Source of the DNA: Fragilaria crotonensis
Lineage: Eukaryota; Bacillariophyta; Fragilariophyceae; Fragilariales; Fragilariaceae
Length of the DNA: 55,099 nt
Assembly (NCBI GenBank): GCA_022925895.1
Contig: JAKSYS010000410.1
Location: forward strand, 1-55,099
Direction: 5' to 3'
Part shown: positions 30,999 to 41,195 of the stretch, piece after piece
Layout: each line of letters begins with the position of its first letter
Position numbering within the stretch: the first letter of the stretch is position 1
The notes under the pieces: generated by a model
The model's input: the letters and a program-made list of their open reading frames with translations, nothing else
Database searches by the model: none
What the model was told of the DNA's origin: nothing
Program-made: the position numbers and the translations under genes

Positions 30999-33358
30999 TA
31001 TATATAACCTAATTATTAGGTTAACACCTTCCCCGGTCTTTCGACAAGACCAGCGTGTGTACCCCGTCATGGCCTACCCGTATTACAGGGAGGCGGTGAC
31101 TTATCTATCCCTAACCCTAATCGTCATATGTATAACCCCCCCCTGGTCGCGTTTCCGTGTCTGTGGCTGTTTCAATCGTGGTTCTAGATCGGAAGAAATT
31201 TGTCATGAGTGTTTGTCGTGTCCCGTCGGTGGATGCTCGAGTGATAGCTCTTCTCATGTACAGTAACCACCGTCGTCGTGATGATGGAGATTTCTTTTGA
31301 ATCGCCTCTAAGGGCTGTTCGCAGTAGTGCCGATCCCCTGCTCTCAGCCTGTCAGACTTCCCGTACAAGTCTGCTATCTCGATCATCTCGGAATCCCTGA
31401 TCATACGAAGGTCCAAATCCTGGGAATGGTGTAACATTTTATTTCTGCTCCTCCAAACCGTCTGATGATAAGAATGTATGGCCAGTAGAATGGTGTGCAT
31501 CCGTTGGTAACCTCGGCCTTGGATGGGAATATCTGAATCAAAGAGATCGTCTTCGGCCATGTGTCGCCATGCGACACTTAGATATCCTTTCATAGCATTT
31601 CCCCACCCAATGTCCTGTTGATCTTGGAGAGCCTCTCTTATTGAATCGCTGAACTTTGCTGGGTACTCCCCTGGCTGTATCGCATATGGTGCCGAGTCGT
31701 CACGATAATCTATCCATTCGCACAGCTTGTCTTTTATTATGTTGAATACCGGATGAGGTCCTGACGATGATAGTGTAGTTCGAAGCTGGCGCAAGGCTGA
31801 CGTGTGATCGGTGTTCGAGCGACAACGAAGTACATGAATAGTCGTCTCAGTCACCTTGCAGCAGGGACATAAACTGAGTTTGGAATCTCGCACTTTGGCG
31901 TTTCGACTTCGCACTTTGCCGGTGTTCCACTGATCGAAAATGAACTTCGTTTGCGCCACTTGTGCTGATGCCGATAATCTTCGATGAAACCGTCCGAAGA
32001 TGTCCACGTCGATACTGTCCCAGGTGTTGTTTGTCCACTTGTTTTTCGACTGTACATACGAGCGTAGATGATATCCGTTAATATGGAACCTCAAACATGA
32101 TTCGATCTGAGATACTAGCCGAACCCCGTTGACAGATAATGTGATCCTGGCTTCAGGCGTGTGCTCTGTCTTCTCAACTGATTGTCGTTTTTTGGAGCGT
32201 TCTCGGTACCATGTCGCAAGATGATCCACATGAGAGTTCCGAATCCCATCTTTGTTGGAGGTACACACCGTTTGATGACCTTTAACCCAGACTCGTGAAA
32301 TTTTCCGTCTGATAAATTTAGTCTCCTTTTGAATGATACCCATGTAGTCCGGATTGGATGGTTGGCATGCCTTGATTGGTCGATGGAGTGTAGAATTGGC
32401 GACGTTGGTGATCGCAGATTTGCTATCCGTAATCCAACGGAATTGACATTTGTGACGTTTGCCCCATGAACGTTGAAGTATCGATATCAAGATAAGTGCT
32501 GCCGCGTAGCCTCCGAGTTCGCAACGAGTGGAATTGGCAGTGTCGAATGGGCCATCGACTGGACCGGCACCTTCGCAGAGTATTTTGTTCTGAGGAGTTG
32601 TGAGGCTCCATCCGAATGTCCCGTGTCGACCTTTCAGTCCGCCGTCCGATGCGATAGTCAGCGTCTGTTTGCGTTGGCATTCACTCCAAAGTTGATCATC
32701 ACTTGCTGCAAAATGAATGTGGGTCATCATCCGTTTCTGATTCCGCGGCAAACCTTTGAGCCGCAGTGCCACCGTACCCGCATGGTTTGTGGAAGGTCGA
32801 GCAGGAGCGAGCGGTTCGTTTACCTGCGTGTGGCCTATTGGATTCTCGCGCCATTTCCTGTCATACCGCAGAAATTGCGACGATATGTACCGTCGCCAAA
32901 GTCGTTTCTGGGAGGAACTCGGAGGTAGTTGGCGGGGCCAAGCATCCTTCGGAACGAAATCGTCGGGCCGTTCACCTTGCAGAGCCCATCGTGCTATGTT
33001 GGTTGGTATGTCGCTATCCGTCATCTCAGCTATCGTCGTGATCTGTAGATAGATCCTCGTGAGATTGATGTCCTTCTGTTGGTTGGCGCTATATCCTTGG
33101 AGCCGTGCAACATCCATCACATACTGATCAGTGGGACTCTTGAGTGGAAGGGATAACGTATCGGTGAGTGTAATCTTAATGTTGTGGTTTGACATGAATT
33201 GTCGCATCGAGAGGATCCATGTTGGTGTTAGATACGGAAGGAAGAGACCGGGTTCCTCGAGAAGGGGTATAGGAAGGCCTGACTCGAGTTGTGAAGCCTG
33301 AAGTTGCAGAAGAAAAGTTTTCCGACCTCCGTGTTACCGTAGACTTCATGTCTGAAGT
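30999..33358 (-). mobile_element. 5'-truncated LINE copy B, flanked by a 10-bp TSD
   Basis: The 3' end is at 30999 (TATATATAACCTAATTATTA on the plus strand, shared with copy A except for the tail). The 5' truncation is at 33358, within the RT thumb (GNTEVGKL). AGCCGCACGT flanks both sides. Removing the insertion plus one duplication rejoins an open frame of the ATM-like gene, so the insertion is real and occurred in coding sequence. One frameshift lies near 33318; otherwise ORF2 of this copy is open to its end, so it is younger or better preserved than copy A. Confidence 0.9.
31117..33207 (-). CDS. LINE ORF2 C-terminal half: RNase H, zinc motif, PIP-box (copy B)
   Basis: A 696-residue intact frame, open further upstream to the frameshift near 33318. 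RNase H catalytic residues are all visible: Asp188 (TIASDGGLKGRHGTFGW), Glu230 (STRCELGGYAA), Asp261 (WITDSKSAI) and Asp328 (RNSHVDHLATWY). A CPCCKVTETTIHVLRC zinc motif sits at 447-462, then WRHMAEDDLFD and a Trp-containing region (HQTVWRSRNKMLHH) typical of the family tail. RLRAGDRHYCEQPLEAI is followed by TRQTLMTNFFRS near residues 663-674, a canonical PCNA-interacting motif. There is no start codon context because the frame is the remainder of a larger ORF2; expression of this fragment is not expected. Confidence 0.85.
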   Translation of the reverse strand: MRQFMSNHNIKITLTDTLSLPLKSPTDQYVMDVARLQGYSANQQKDINLTRIYLQITTIAEMTDSDIPTNIARWALQGERPDDFVPKDAWPRQLPPSSSQKRLWRRYISSQFLRYDRKWRENPIGHTQVNEPLAPARPSTNHAGTVALRLKGLPRNQKRMMTHIHFAASDDQLWSECQRKQTLTIASDGGLKGRHGTFGWSLTTPQNKILCEGAGPVDGPFDTANSTRCELGGYAAALILISILQRSWGKRHKCQFRWITDSKSAITNVANSTLHRPIKACQPSNPDYMGIIQKETKFIRRKISRVWVKGHQTVCTSNKDGIRNSHVDHLATWYRERSKKRQSVEKTEHTPEARITLSVNGVRLVSQIESCLRFHINGYHLRSYVQSKNKWTNNTWDSIDVDIFGRFHRRLSASAQVAQTKFIFDQWNTGKVRSRNAKVRDSKLSLCPCCKVTETTIHVLRCRSNTDHTSALRQLRTTLSSSGPHPVFNIIKDKLCEWIDYRDDSAPYAIQPGEYPAKFSDSIREALQDQQDIGWGNAMKGYLSVAWRHMAEDDLFDSDIPIQGRGYQRMHTILLAIHSYHQTVWRSRNKMLHHSQDLDLRMIRDSEMIEIADLYGKSDRLRAGDRHYCEQPLEAIQKKSPSSRRRWLLYMRRAITRASTDGTRQTLMTNFFRSRTTIETATDTETRPGGGYTYDD

Positions 33359-33368
33359 AGCCGCACGT
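33359..33368 (+). repeat. Target-site duplication, right copy
   Basis: AGCCGCACGT, identical to 30989-30998. Confidence 0.85.
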
Positions 33369-33478
33369 GTTGTTTACGACCCAAAGGACAACGTCTCTAC
33401 CAAATATATAATCGCGAGACTAAAGGAGAAGCTTCAAGGATACGAGGAAGTTACCTTAAGCGAACACCTAAGTGTTTG

Positions 33479-34149
33479 ATTGTAGTGCGGTGCAGTTGTG
33501 AATTGTGATCCGATGTGCTGAATACTGAGTATACAGAATATACATACAAGTATCGGGTAATTCTACTGAGGATTGAAATTGAACTAATGGTAGCATCATT
33601 ACTACCCTATTCACATGTAGTGTTATGTAACGGTGTGGGCAGAATGGCGATGATGAGTGGGATGTGTGTACATGTTGGGATTTAGGTTACGTTCAATTGA
33701 AAAAATGAGCGTTTGAGTGGTACGACTATTTATAGTATAAATACACATACACTAATGGCATGGAGGCATTGACCAGAATAGTACTCACTTTCGGAGTAAT
33801 CGAGGACCAGGTAAAACACACATGATAACAAGTGACGAAAACATCACATCGAATGATTAAGGCATGGGTTACGCGAGCGTATCCAGATACATGAAAATGT
33901 TTAAACAAATAAGTAACTAATCCGCTGTCCCCCCGCACTTCACTGATTGCTGATTGGCACACTGTACTCCCATCACCCATCACGGTACCCACTTCATTCC
34001 GATCTGTAAAAACACGACCTGTAGATCGAAGGGCATCGGCAAGCAATCACACTCTCCGCACTGTTGACTGCTGAGCCATGCTACCTTCTGTACCTCCCCG
34101 TCATTATCATTCATACGTCAGCCACATGACCAAAAGTCATCAAGCCACA
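33479..34149. other. Spacer without recognised gene
   Basis: AT-rich sequence downstream of the kinase remnant and of the LRR gene, which converge on it. No FATC domain, RNA gene or repeat was recognised. Confidence 0.4.
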
Positions 34150-35174
34150 TTAATCACAACAACCAGCTCTGCATACGATTTCACCGGCGTCAATTGCAGG
34201 AGTCACATGTGAGCAGAGGACAGACGGAATTGTCCCCGTCAAGTTATTTCGGAACAACCATAACGTATCCAGCAGAGACAAGCGTCCTAACTCAGTGGGA
34301 ACCTTGGAAGGCAAGCTGTTGGTTTGCAAATACAACCGAGTCATTTGTGTCAAGAGCCCCATCTGAGTTGGAATACTTGATGACAAATTGTTGCGGGCGG
34401 CGGAAAACAAGTTGAGCAGTGTCAAGCGCCCAATTTCGCTTGGAATCCTGGATGACAAGGACCTGTCAGAGAAATCCAAATATGTCAGCTTCGTCTAGTC
34501 GTTGTGTCGCCTGAATTTAGGAGCGCGTCAAACTTGGTTCTCGATTGACAAACAGACAATGATGGAATTGTTAGAAAATTGCAAGCAATTTGTATTGCGG
34601 AGAATGTGGGTGCTCTCGTGGGCGCTCTCGTGGGCGCTCTCGTGGGCGCTCTCGTGGGCGCTCTCGTGGGCGCTCTCGTGGGCGCTCTCGTGGGCGCTCT
34701 CGTGGGCGCTCTCGTGGGCGCTCTCGTGGGCGCTGTCGTGGGTGCTGTCGTGGGGTTGGCGGTGGGTGCTGTCGTGGGGTTGGCGGTGGGCGCTGTCGTG
34801 GGTGCTGTCGTGGGGTTGGCGGTGGGTGCTGTCGTGGGTGCTGTCGTGGGGTTGTCAGTGGGTGCTGCGGAAGGGTTGGCAGTGGGGTTGTCAGTGGGTG
34901 CTGCGGTCGGGTTGTCAGTGGGTGCTGTCGTCGGGTTGGCAGTGGGTGCTGTCGTGGGGTTGTCAGTGGGTGCTGCGGTAGGGTTGTCAGTGGGTGCTGC
35001 GGTAGGGTTGTCAGTGGATGCTGCGGTAGGGTTTGCAGTGGGTCGTACGGTAGGGTCGGAAGTTGGTGCTGCGGTACGGTTGATCGGGCCCACAGCTTTG
35101 ATCTGCATCCCTTTTTGTGCATCACATACCACGGCAAGCGATGCAAGGGATAGATAAATGTTGATCATGGTCAT
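34150..35174 (-). pseudogene. Secreted PAPT-repeat / leucine-rich-repeat protein, frame broken
   Basis: The start is taken at 35174 or 35168, giving a signal peptide (MTMINIYLSLASLAVVCDAQ). A long Pro/Thr-rich region follows, built from NPTAAPTD-type and then pure APTR tetrapeptides, resembling the heavily O-glycosylated stems of diatom cell-surface proteins. Next come a Cys-containing segment (IQIACNFLTIPSLSVCQSR, FDALLNSGDTT) and plant-type LRRs (RIPSEIGRLTLLNLFSAARN, YLQTNSLPSKVPTELGRLSL, LWLFRNNLTGTIPSVLC) ending CRAGCCD. The LRR part lies in a different frame: the first part ends at 34485 and the repeats resume from LTYLDFSDRSL. One shift near 34505 separates them. Only three or so LRRs are present, fewer than usual. 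Cell-surface adhesion or wall attachment is the likely role. Confidence 0.75.
34612..34738 (+). repeat. 12-bp tandem repeat coding for APTR
   Basis: About ten near-perfect copies of CTCGTGGGCGCT (plus strand) encode alternating APTR on the minus strand. Related 15- to 36-bp units (GGTGCTGTCGTGGGGTTGGC) continue to about 35080. The arrays are prone to slippage and would expand or contract in length. Confidence 0.9.
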
Positions 35175-36512
35175 GCTGTAGAAATCAATGATCCTACCAA
35201 GGAACGATGGCAACAAAATTCATCATTTGAGGCTTGTGTGAACTTCAAACTCGTTGCCGTGACTTGCGGCGAGTTCTGCGGTGTTCGCAAGATTGACTTT
35301 GCAGTGGTTGTATAAATGTGACACTTGTGTCCTTTTCTTGACGTATTTAGTATCGAATTGGTGAAATGTAAACGTGCCTGCTACCGTAATAAAGAAAGCA
35401 CGAAACGAGAGTTCAATAGTGTTGCCTTAATAAGAAATTCGCTAAATATAGGCTTTTCCTCCTTGAGACAATGCTTCGAGTATGTAGGACAATTCTAGTA
35501 CTGGTGATGGGACATATCCGTAAGTGACATAAAAGTCGGAAGAGCGTCGGCGAGCTTTTCTATTTCACAACAGTTGTATAATTAGGACATAAAACCTGAT
35601 GCGCTAGCAGTGCAACAAATTATGCATCCTACTTCTCTTTAAACTTACTTAGTTCTGCTTGTATGTCCACATTGCACAGACTACCTGATACACTAGCCCG
35701 AATTATGCATACTATCTCTATCTCCATAACGGTCAGTTCAATATGGATGTGACAATCTGGCTTGTCGTAATCATGTCGTTCCAGGACTGAGGTTGCCGAA
35801 AGAGCACCGGTATCAGTAGTAGCAGAGACAAGTAGTCGGTTTTTGAAATCTTGACAATGGCTGCGATAGTACCAGGTGCTTTAAGGCACGCGTCCATTCT
35901 TTGCAACGTACAGTATTTGTTGACGTTGTGCGCCAACTACGACACCACGACTATGCTGGTTTGCGTGTTCTCCAGTATGTCTTAAGATATAAGAGATTGG
36001 AAGCATAACGACGAAGTCATTCCTCGTCGAAACGACATGATTAGCAACTCCCAAGTTAGAACCCAACATGTGAAGGTTGAACAAGGACAATGAAGCACCA
36101 TAGTGACAAAATCAAAAACCTGCTCTCGCAATTGCCGCATCATCTCTGTCATTCTCTAGTCCAATTGCGATAGGTGATTGGAGAAGTTGCATTGAAAGGA
36201 CAGGGATGACGAAATTGTGCCGGACAATGCATTCTTGGTGGACAAGGACACTTTTTTTCAAGGTTCGAGGTCGTATCCACGCTCGCATTTTCTACCTGGC
36301 ATCTGGAGTACTCGGTTGAGGTTGTGGTCATATCTTTGCTGAAATCTATTTCCTGACTGTACGACAATGAAAGCACTGTCATTAAAATTTATAGGAGATA
36401 CAATGACTGTGCCCAGGAAAGCGAAAATGCGTTCGTCAAGAACGCGCTCGCCCTAGGGGCTTGAACGATTTGTCCTTTGCAGGGGACAACGTGTGAGAAA
36501 GACTGTTATTCC
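35175..36512. other. Long non-coding spacer
   Basis: Promoter side of the PAPT/LRR gene and left flank of the copia element. No gene, RNA or repeat was recognised; scattered short frames lack domains. Confidence 0.4.
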
Positions 36513-36518
36513 CTGACC
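36513..36518 (+). repeat. Copia target-site duplication, left
   Basis: CTGACC, repeated at 42837-42842. Ty1/copia normally duplicates 5 bp, so one base may match by chance. Confidence 0.75.
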
Positions 36519-36835
36519 TGTGATTTTACTACCTATCGGTACTATCTAACCTGTGATAGACGAATAGGATGTAAAGGGCTTTTAGTATTTTGTAAATTGG
36601 TGTTAGCCAATATTGTGAGCATTGATCGTAGATTATTATTTGATCCAGAATGTGGGGACATTAGTACCTTGACATAATGGTGACATGATTGCAAGTACAA
36701 TTCCTACCACAATTGATACTGTACCTATGACCGAGTATTGTATCATAAGGTCATAATACGGTAAGTCGATTTGGGTAGCGTTGTCATACTGTGCTTAGCC
36801 GTACTGCTGTCCGGCTGTACCGTCGTATCATCACA
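36519..36835 (-). repeat. 3' LTR
   Basis: 317 bp with TG/CA ends. It matches 42520-42836 base for base as far as can be read. By strand it is the 3' LTR of the minus-strand element. Confidence 0.95.
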
Positions 36836-36844
36836 CTCCCTCAC
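36836..36844 (-). other. Polypurine tract
   Basis: GTGAGGGAG on the minus strand ends exactly at the 3' LTR boundary, the expected position of the plus-strand primer. Confidence 0.65.
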
Positions 36845-36874
36845 GCGTCCAAATTGAGCTCTGCGTTCAGCGCA

Positions 36875-39800
36875 TCACCATCCCATGACAGTGCGTCTGT
36901 GCTTTGCCAATTGGATCTCGTTGAGAGCCTTTGTCAGATAGTCGGCTGGCTGTTCTTCCGTTGCGATCGCATGGATACTTATCTCCTGCCGTTCCACGTA
37001 GTCTCTGAAGTGATGCAATCGTATGTTGAGGTGTTTCGTTCTTGGACGATATTTATGTACCTTCGCCATTCGCCACTGTTGTCCTCGAAGACGCGGCAGT
37101 GAACTAGTGAACTTTGGCCTGCGCGGTGGCGATGGGATACCCTCTTGACTTCATCTCCTTCAGAAGTTCCATGATTGGTATGGCGTCCCTGAGCGCGTAG
37201 CTGAGTCCAGTGTACTCGCTCTCTGTGGTGGACAGTGCGATTTCGGTTTGCAACTGGGATTTCCAGAGCAAGGGACATCCCGCATAGTTTATAATATACC
37301 CGTGTCGGGAACGGGCAGTGTCTCGATCGGTCGCTGCTTCAACTGGATCCCAGTCACCACAGAAACTCGCATCCACGAACACTTCAAGATCCTTTCCACT
37401 TATCGGATTCAATATTGTCCCTTGGTGTCGAGTCCCTTTCAGATATCTGCCGAGCCACCTAATGGCGTCTCCATGTTCGCGTTTAGGATCTGAGACGAAG
37501 CGTGCGCACTGATGCACAGCAAACGATATGTCACTCCTTGTCGCCTTTTCCAAGTAGTTGAGTTTACCCACTACGGAACGGTAATTGAATGAGTTGTCGA
37601 ATGCCGATGAGCCGCTGTGCCTTGTGAGCAACTTTGAAGAGGCCGCTGGGGTTGTCCTTGGTTTTACCGAGTCGTCATTCATGCGAAGGTCATCAAGGAT
37701 TTGTCCGATCAAGTGAGGTTGAGTCAGATGTATCGTTCCATCATCCTTGCGCTCGATGTTGACGCCTAGGAAGTCAGCCAGGTCACCCTCTACTGTTATT
37801 GCCAGTCGAGCCTTGTTCTTCAAGTCTTCAATCACCCTGTCGATCTCATCTTTGTCTGGTCCGGCCAGAAGACTGTCATCCGTGTAAAGAACATACAGTG
37901 TCTTTCCTCGGTAGAAGACACATTCGTCAACCTTGGACTGTTTGAATCCCAGGTCGTTGATCAGCTTATCGACGAGGAATTTGTTCCATACACGTCCAGC
38001 CTGCTTCTGCCCGTATATGTTCCGATGAATCATGAGAACATAGGCTCTTGGATCACTGTCATCTTCGAGCTCTACCCCGGATGGTATTTTCATGTAGAGT
38101 GTTCTTTCTACTGGCGCCTGTGCGAACGCTTGGACGAAGTCAATTTGTTTCGTGTGCCATCCGTGCACCGCAGTGAGCGTCAGTAACATGCGGACGGAGT
38201 TCCAGGAGGCTACTGGTGAATATGTTTCATTATAGTGCACTCCGTGGCGCATGCGTGATCCGTCGATGTTAAGTCTGGCCTTGTACTTCTTGACTGCACC
38301 GGTCTTCGCGTCGCGTTTACGTTTCAGTTGCCATACTGCCGGAAGTATGATCTCACCTTGCGGTACCTCCGACTTTGGTATTACGGTAAAGTTGCCGTTT
38401 TCGAACTGATCTCCCAGTTCTTTCTCCATTCCCTCTAGGAATTTCGCCCAATCCTTTTCTTTCATTGCTTCGTGGAAGTAAAGGGTATCGGGGTCCGACA
38501 CCGCTTTGTATGCGAGGAGCGGGTCATCGTGATCGCGATCGTCATCGGGGAACATTGCTGCGAAGCAGAACAGTTCGCCCTCAACATCATCGGCGGTTAA
38601 TGGGGATAGCTCCGCCATCATGGCCTCGATCGTTAATCGTCGAATCGGCTTCGTCTTTCGACCGGACCGTGTTACTGTTACAGTGTTACGGTCCACAACT
38701 TCGCTGTGGCTTCCACTGCCAGTTTTCGAAGTTCGAGACACTCGGTTGTTCTCGTTTGCTGCAGCTTGTTCACTCTGTTGTTGTGACTCCGGAGTACCTG
38801 CCTGATTCGTCGATGCCTTTTCCTGCCTTTTCCTTTTCCTGTTTCCGGAGGTGTTGACTCCCTCAGAGCTCCACGTCCGTTCGATTGTGGTTTGTTCCTC
38901 TGGGCCTTTGTTTCTGTCCGTCAGAGTCTCCCTCTGAGCGACAAATCCTGCCCTATTCTGCCATTTGGATTTCACCGTGATGTCTTTGACGGTTTCGAAT
39001 GCTGCGTCAAATGCGACATGGAATTGTGGACTTACGAGCGCCGTTTCCCTATCCAGTACAAGCGCTACGTTCCTTCCGTGGTGAGGTGACGTGCCGATGT
39101 ATATTCCCACCTTCGATCTGCTTTTCCATTTGTGAAACGGTTGCTGACCCTGAAGGCTGTTGTCCAGCACATATGCTGGACATCCAAACGGTTTCCAATG
39201 TTTTGGATTTGATACCACTTTTGTCTTCGTGAATATCTCCGTCGGCGATCGTCGTTCCTTATCCTGGAGGCATGGTGTGTTGTTTATTGCTTCGTTCGCG
39301 ACTCGTACTGCGTACGGCCATAGGTTTGCCGTCACACCATCTGGCCACCGTGAGCTTGCATGGATCAGCATCGAGCGAGCCATTTCCTGAAGCTCTCTGA
39401 TGCGTCTCTCGGCAATGCCGTTTTGATGATGTGCGTTCACACCCGCAAAGGTGAGTCCCTGGCCGTCCTTCGCACAGGTGTCAGTCCAAAGTCGTGCTTT
39501 GAATATGCCATTGTCAGCGTGATAATTTTCGACTGTTATGCCGTGTCGCTTTGCGTACCGCTCAAAAGCTTTCTTGCCATCGACAGTTTCCTCTGCGGAT
39601 GCTGTCTTCTGCAAGTAGACGTAACCCATTCGACTAAACTGATCAACGTATACTGTCGCATATTTGTATCGTTTGGTCGTGAGAAATCCTGTCATCTGTG
39701 CTATCAAACCTGGTGTCGGCGATACCAACTGGTCGACGGATACTATTTGTCCGGGTCTCACAGGTGTTCCTTCATCGATGAGGTTCTTCCTGGTCTTGCC

Positions 39801-41192
39801 TCGCCATGGCCTTCGTGTTGCTTTTGCGTACAGGCACGCTGTGCATATTGGGGTTCTGCACTTTGCCAGGCGTCGCGGTAGTATGCCTTGTTCGGCCATT
39901 GTTTGAAGCTTTTTCATTGGCACATGTCCATATTGATGGTGCAACATCAACAACTCTGCCATTTCCTCTTTTGGCTGTCGAGTTTCTTCGTCGAGTATCA
40001 CGTTTGGGGTGCTGACCATATTTGCGGTGGCGTTTTCTCCCTCTGAGTTTGTCGTGGGCGGACCTTGTAGATTAAAGTCCGTTTGTGACGGTTTGTCGTT
40101 ATCGACTTCCGGAGGTCGTTGCCAGAAATGTTGCCACGACAGTGCGGTCGTAACCGGCACCTCATCGTGAGCATCATCGTCGTCATCATCGGAGATGATG
40201 CCGCTGGGTAACGCCATCGGTTGTCGACAATGGTCCGCGTCGTCAATCTCACAACAGAAGGCCGCAAATTGAGAGTACCCGTGTGCCAAGGAAAATGTCG
40301 CGACGTTATCGCGTTTTCCGAGAGGCACGTGACGCTTGCTGGCACCGTCGTTCCAGTACAGGACGCATTCGGTTGCATTCGTGTGTTCTCCGCACGAGTT
40401 TTTGCGGTTCCGATTGCTGCCAGTCTGGCTCTGCGCCCAATGTTGTGGACTGAGCAGCCTTACCTTCCCATCAGGAATGAAGTATGAGTTTGGAATATCG
40501 AACGTGGACTTGCATCCGGCGTCGTCCTCCCAACTCCAACGTATTGTCCCAACGTGGACATTGGTTGTCCTGGAGCCGCCAAAGCCTTTCACAACTCGAC
40601 TGCTTGGCTTGAGCTCTCCGATAAAGTCTTCTCGCGTGTGGGAAATGCATCCCGAGCATCGATTGTCGATCCCGATAAGAGAGGAGTCTGTATCAAAGTG
40701 CACTGAGCGCTCTGTGGCAATCGCAGTTCGTGCTTGCATCGCCAAAACTGACATAGCGGTTACCGCGCTACGGTGTCGATGTGCCTTCAGCGTTGTGCGA
40801 AGTCTTCGGTGTGGAGTTCGGCGTGCGTTTGACTTGAGATTGGACTCCATCCAATCGCCCAGTGTGCTCATTACCGACTCTGTCTTGCTGCACAGGTAAG
40901 ACCATAACTTGCCTGCGATTGATATTTTCTTTCGTCTGTTCTTTCTGACGTACTCATCGTCACTGCTGTATAGCGCATGGTGTATCATGATGACGGTGAG
41001 TTGAACGGTCTGGATGCTTGACATGAGGATCGAGTTTATAATGGTCCTCCGAATCGTCCTCAATGTGTTGGCGGTACTTCGTGTGACGTCTTGGATTGTT
41101 GTCGTGCAAGTTCGAATGAAGGGTTGAGGCCAGTTCAATAATACTAGTATGAGAGTGGTTACCCATGCTAATCGGCTGGCCCACCCGAGAAG
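36875..41192 (-). pseudogene. Copia Pol: protease, integrase, RT, RNase H; C-terminus broken
   Basis: The frame is open from the UGA that ends gag (41193-41195) to 37104, about 1,360 residues; numbering below starts at 41138. Protease Asp158 lies in GIDNRCSGC. The integrase zinc finger is HHQYGHVPMKKL...CRTPICTAC (about 400-434). The integrase DDE residues are Asp469 (VSVDQ), Asp542 (HADNG) and Glu577 (NGIAERRI). A GKE-like linker and basic tail follow. The RT has LNIDGSRMRHG and the YTDD box (1085-1088). RNase H has EVFVDASFCGDWD and ALSTTESEYTGLS. After 37104 the coding text continues in two other frames (HCRVFEDNSG, then MAKVHKYRPRTKHLNIRL to 36875), because of an 8-bp tandem duplication and an inferred 7-bp loss. 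Confidence 0.9.
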
Positions 41193-41195
41193 TCA
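41193..41195 (-). promoter_or_regulatory. Candidate recoding (stop readthrough) codon between gag and pol
   Basis: GAA-TGA-CTT: a single UGA separates gag from pol in one frame, with no further stop for about 4 kb. A UGA followed by C is a leaky context in eukaryotes. TCGG pairs with CCGA just downstream as a weak potential stem. A nonsense mutation in an originally fused gag-pol is the alternative. Confidence 0.5.

Larger units (their letters stand above)
29300..33478 (+). pseudogene. ATM-like PI3K-related kinase, C-terminal remnant split by a LINE
   Basis: FAT-domain text (NAANVFERAHNRIMSDASRA near 29315, EFRVLSIWFPTLL near 29490, WLLQLTYHLHSRLCVGQGLD near 29600-29670) is followed by the kinase: FKQLVKGNNNIQQDAIMQQG (30190-30250), VPLCPKRGILGRM, QFCQNFSAVF, LAWHTANMAYTRTFAVSRIV, GHMLGIGDRH, then in other frames IDFG, ITFEQGRLVRNPETVPFRL, and CDIVDGTGRLGTDG and RILRENSDTL. 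ATM signals DNA double-strand breaks. Several shifts and stops are present. The catalytic loop is deleted between GDRH and IDFG, removing the usual Asn. The coding frame resumes exactly across the LINE (EAAR|VVYDPKDN, then LKEKLQGYEE) and ends in a TGA before any FATC domain. The copy is dead; the family call rests on motif order. Confidence 0.75.

Noticed and set aside
34502-35157. Long plus-strand frames rich in Gly/Val, Trp/Leu/Ser or Arg/Gly
   Set aside because: They are antisense readings of the PAPT/APTR repeat, which stays open in most frames because its 12-bp unit lacks stops.
39360-40899. Plus-strand frames inside the copia element
   Set aside because: They are antisense to intact pol, which has clear catalytic motifs on the minus strand.
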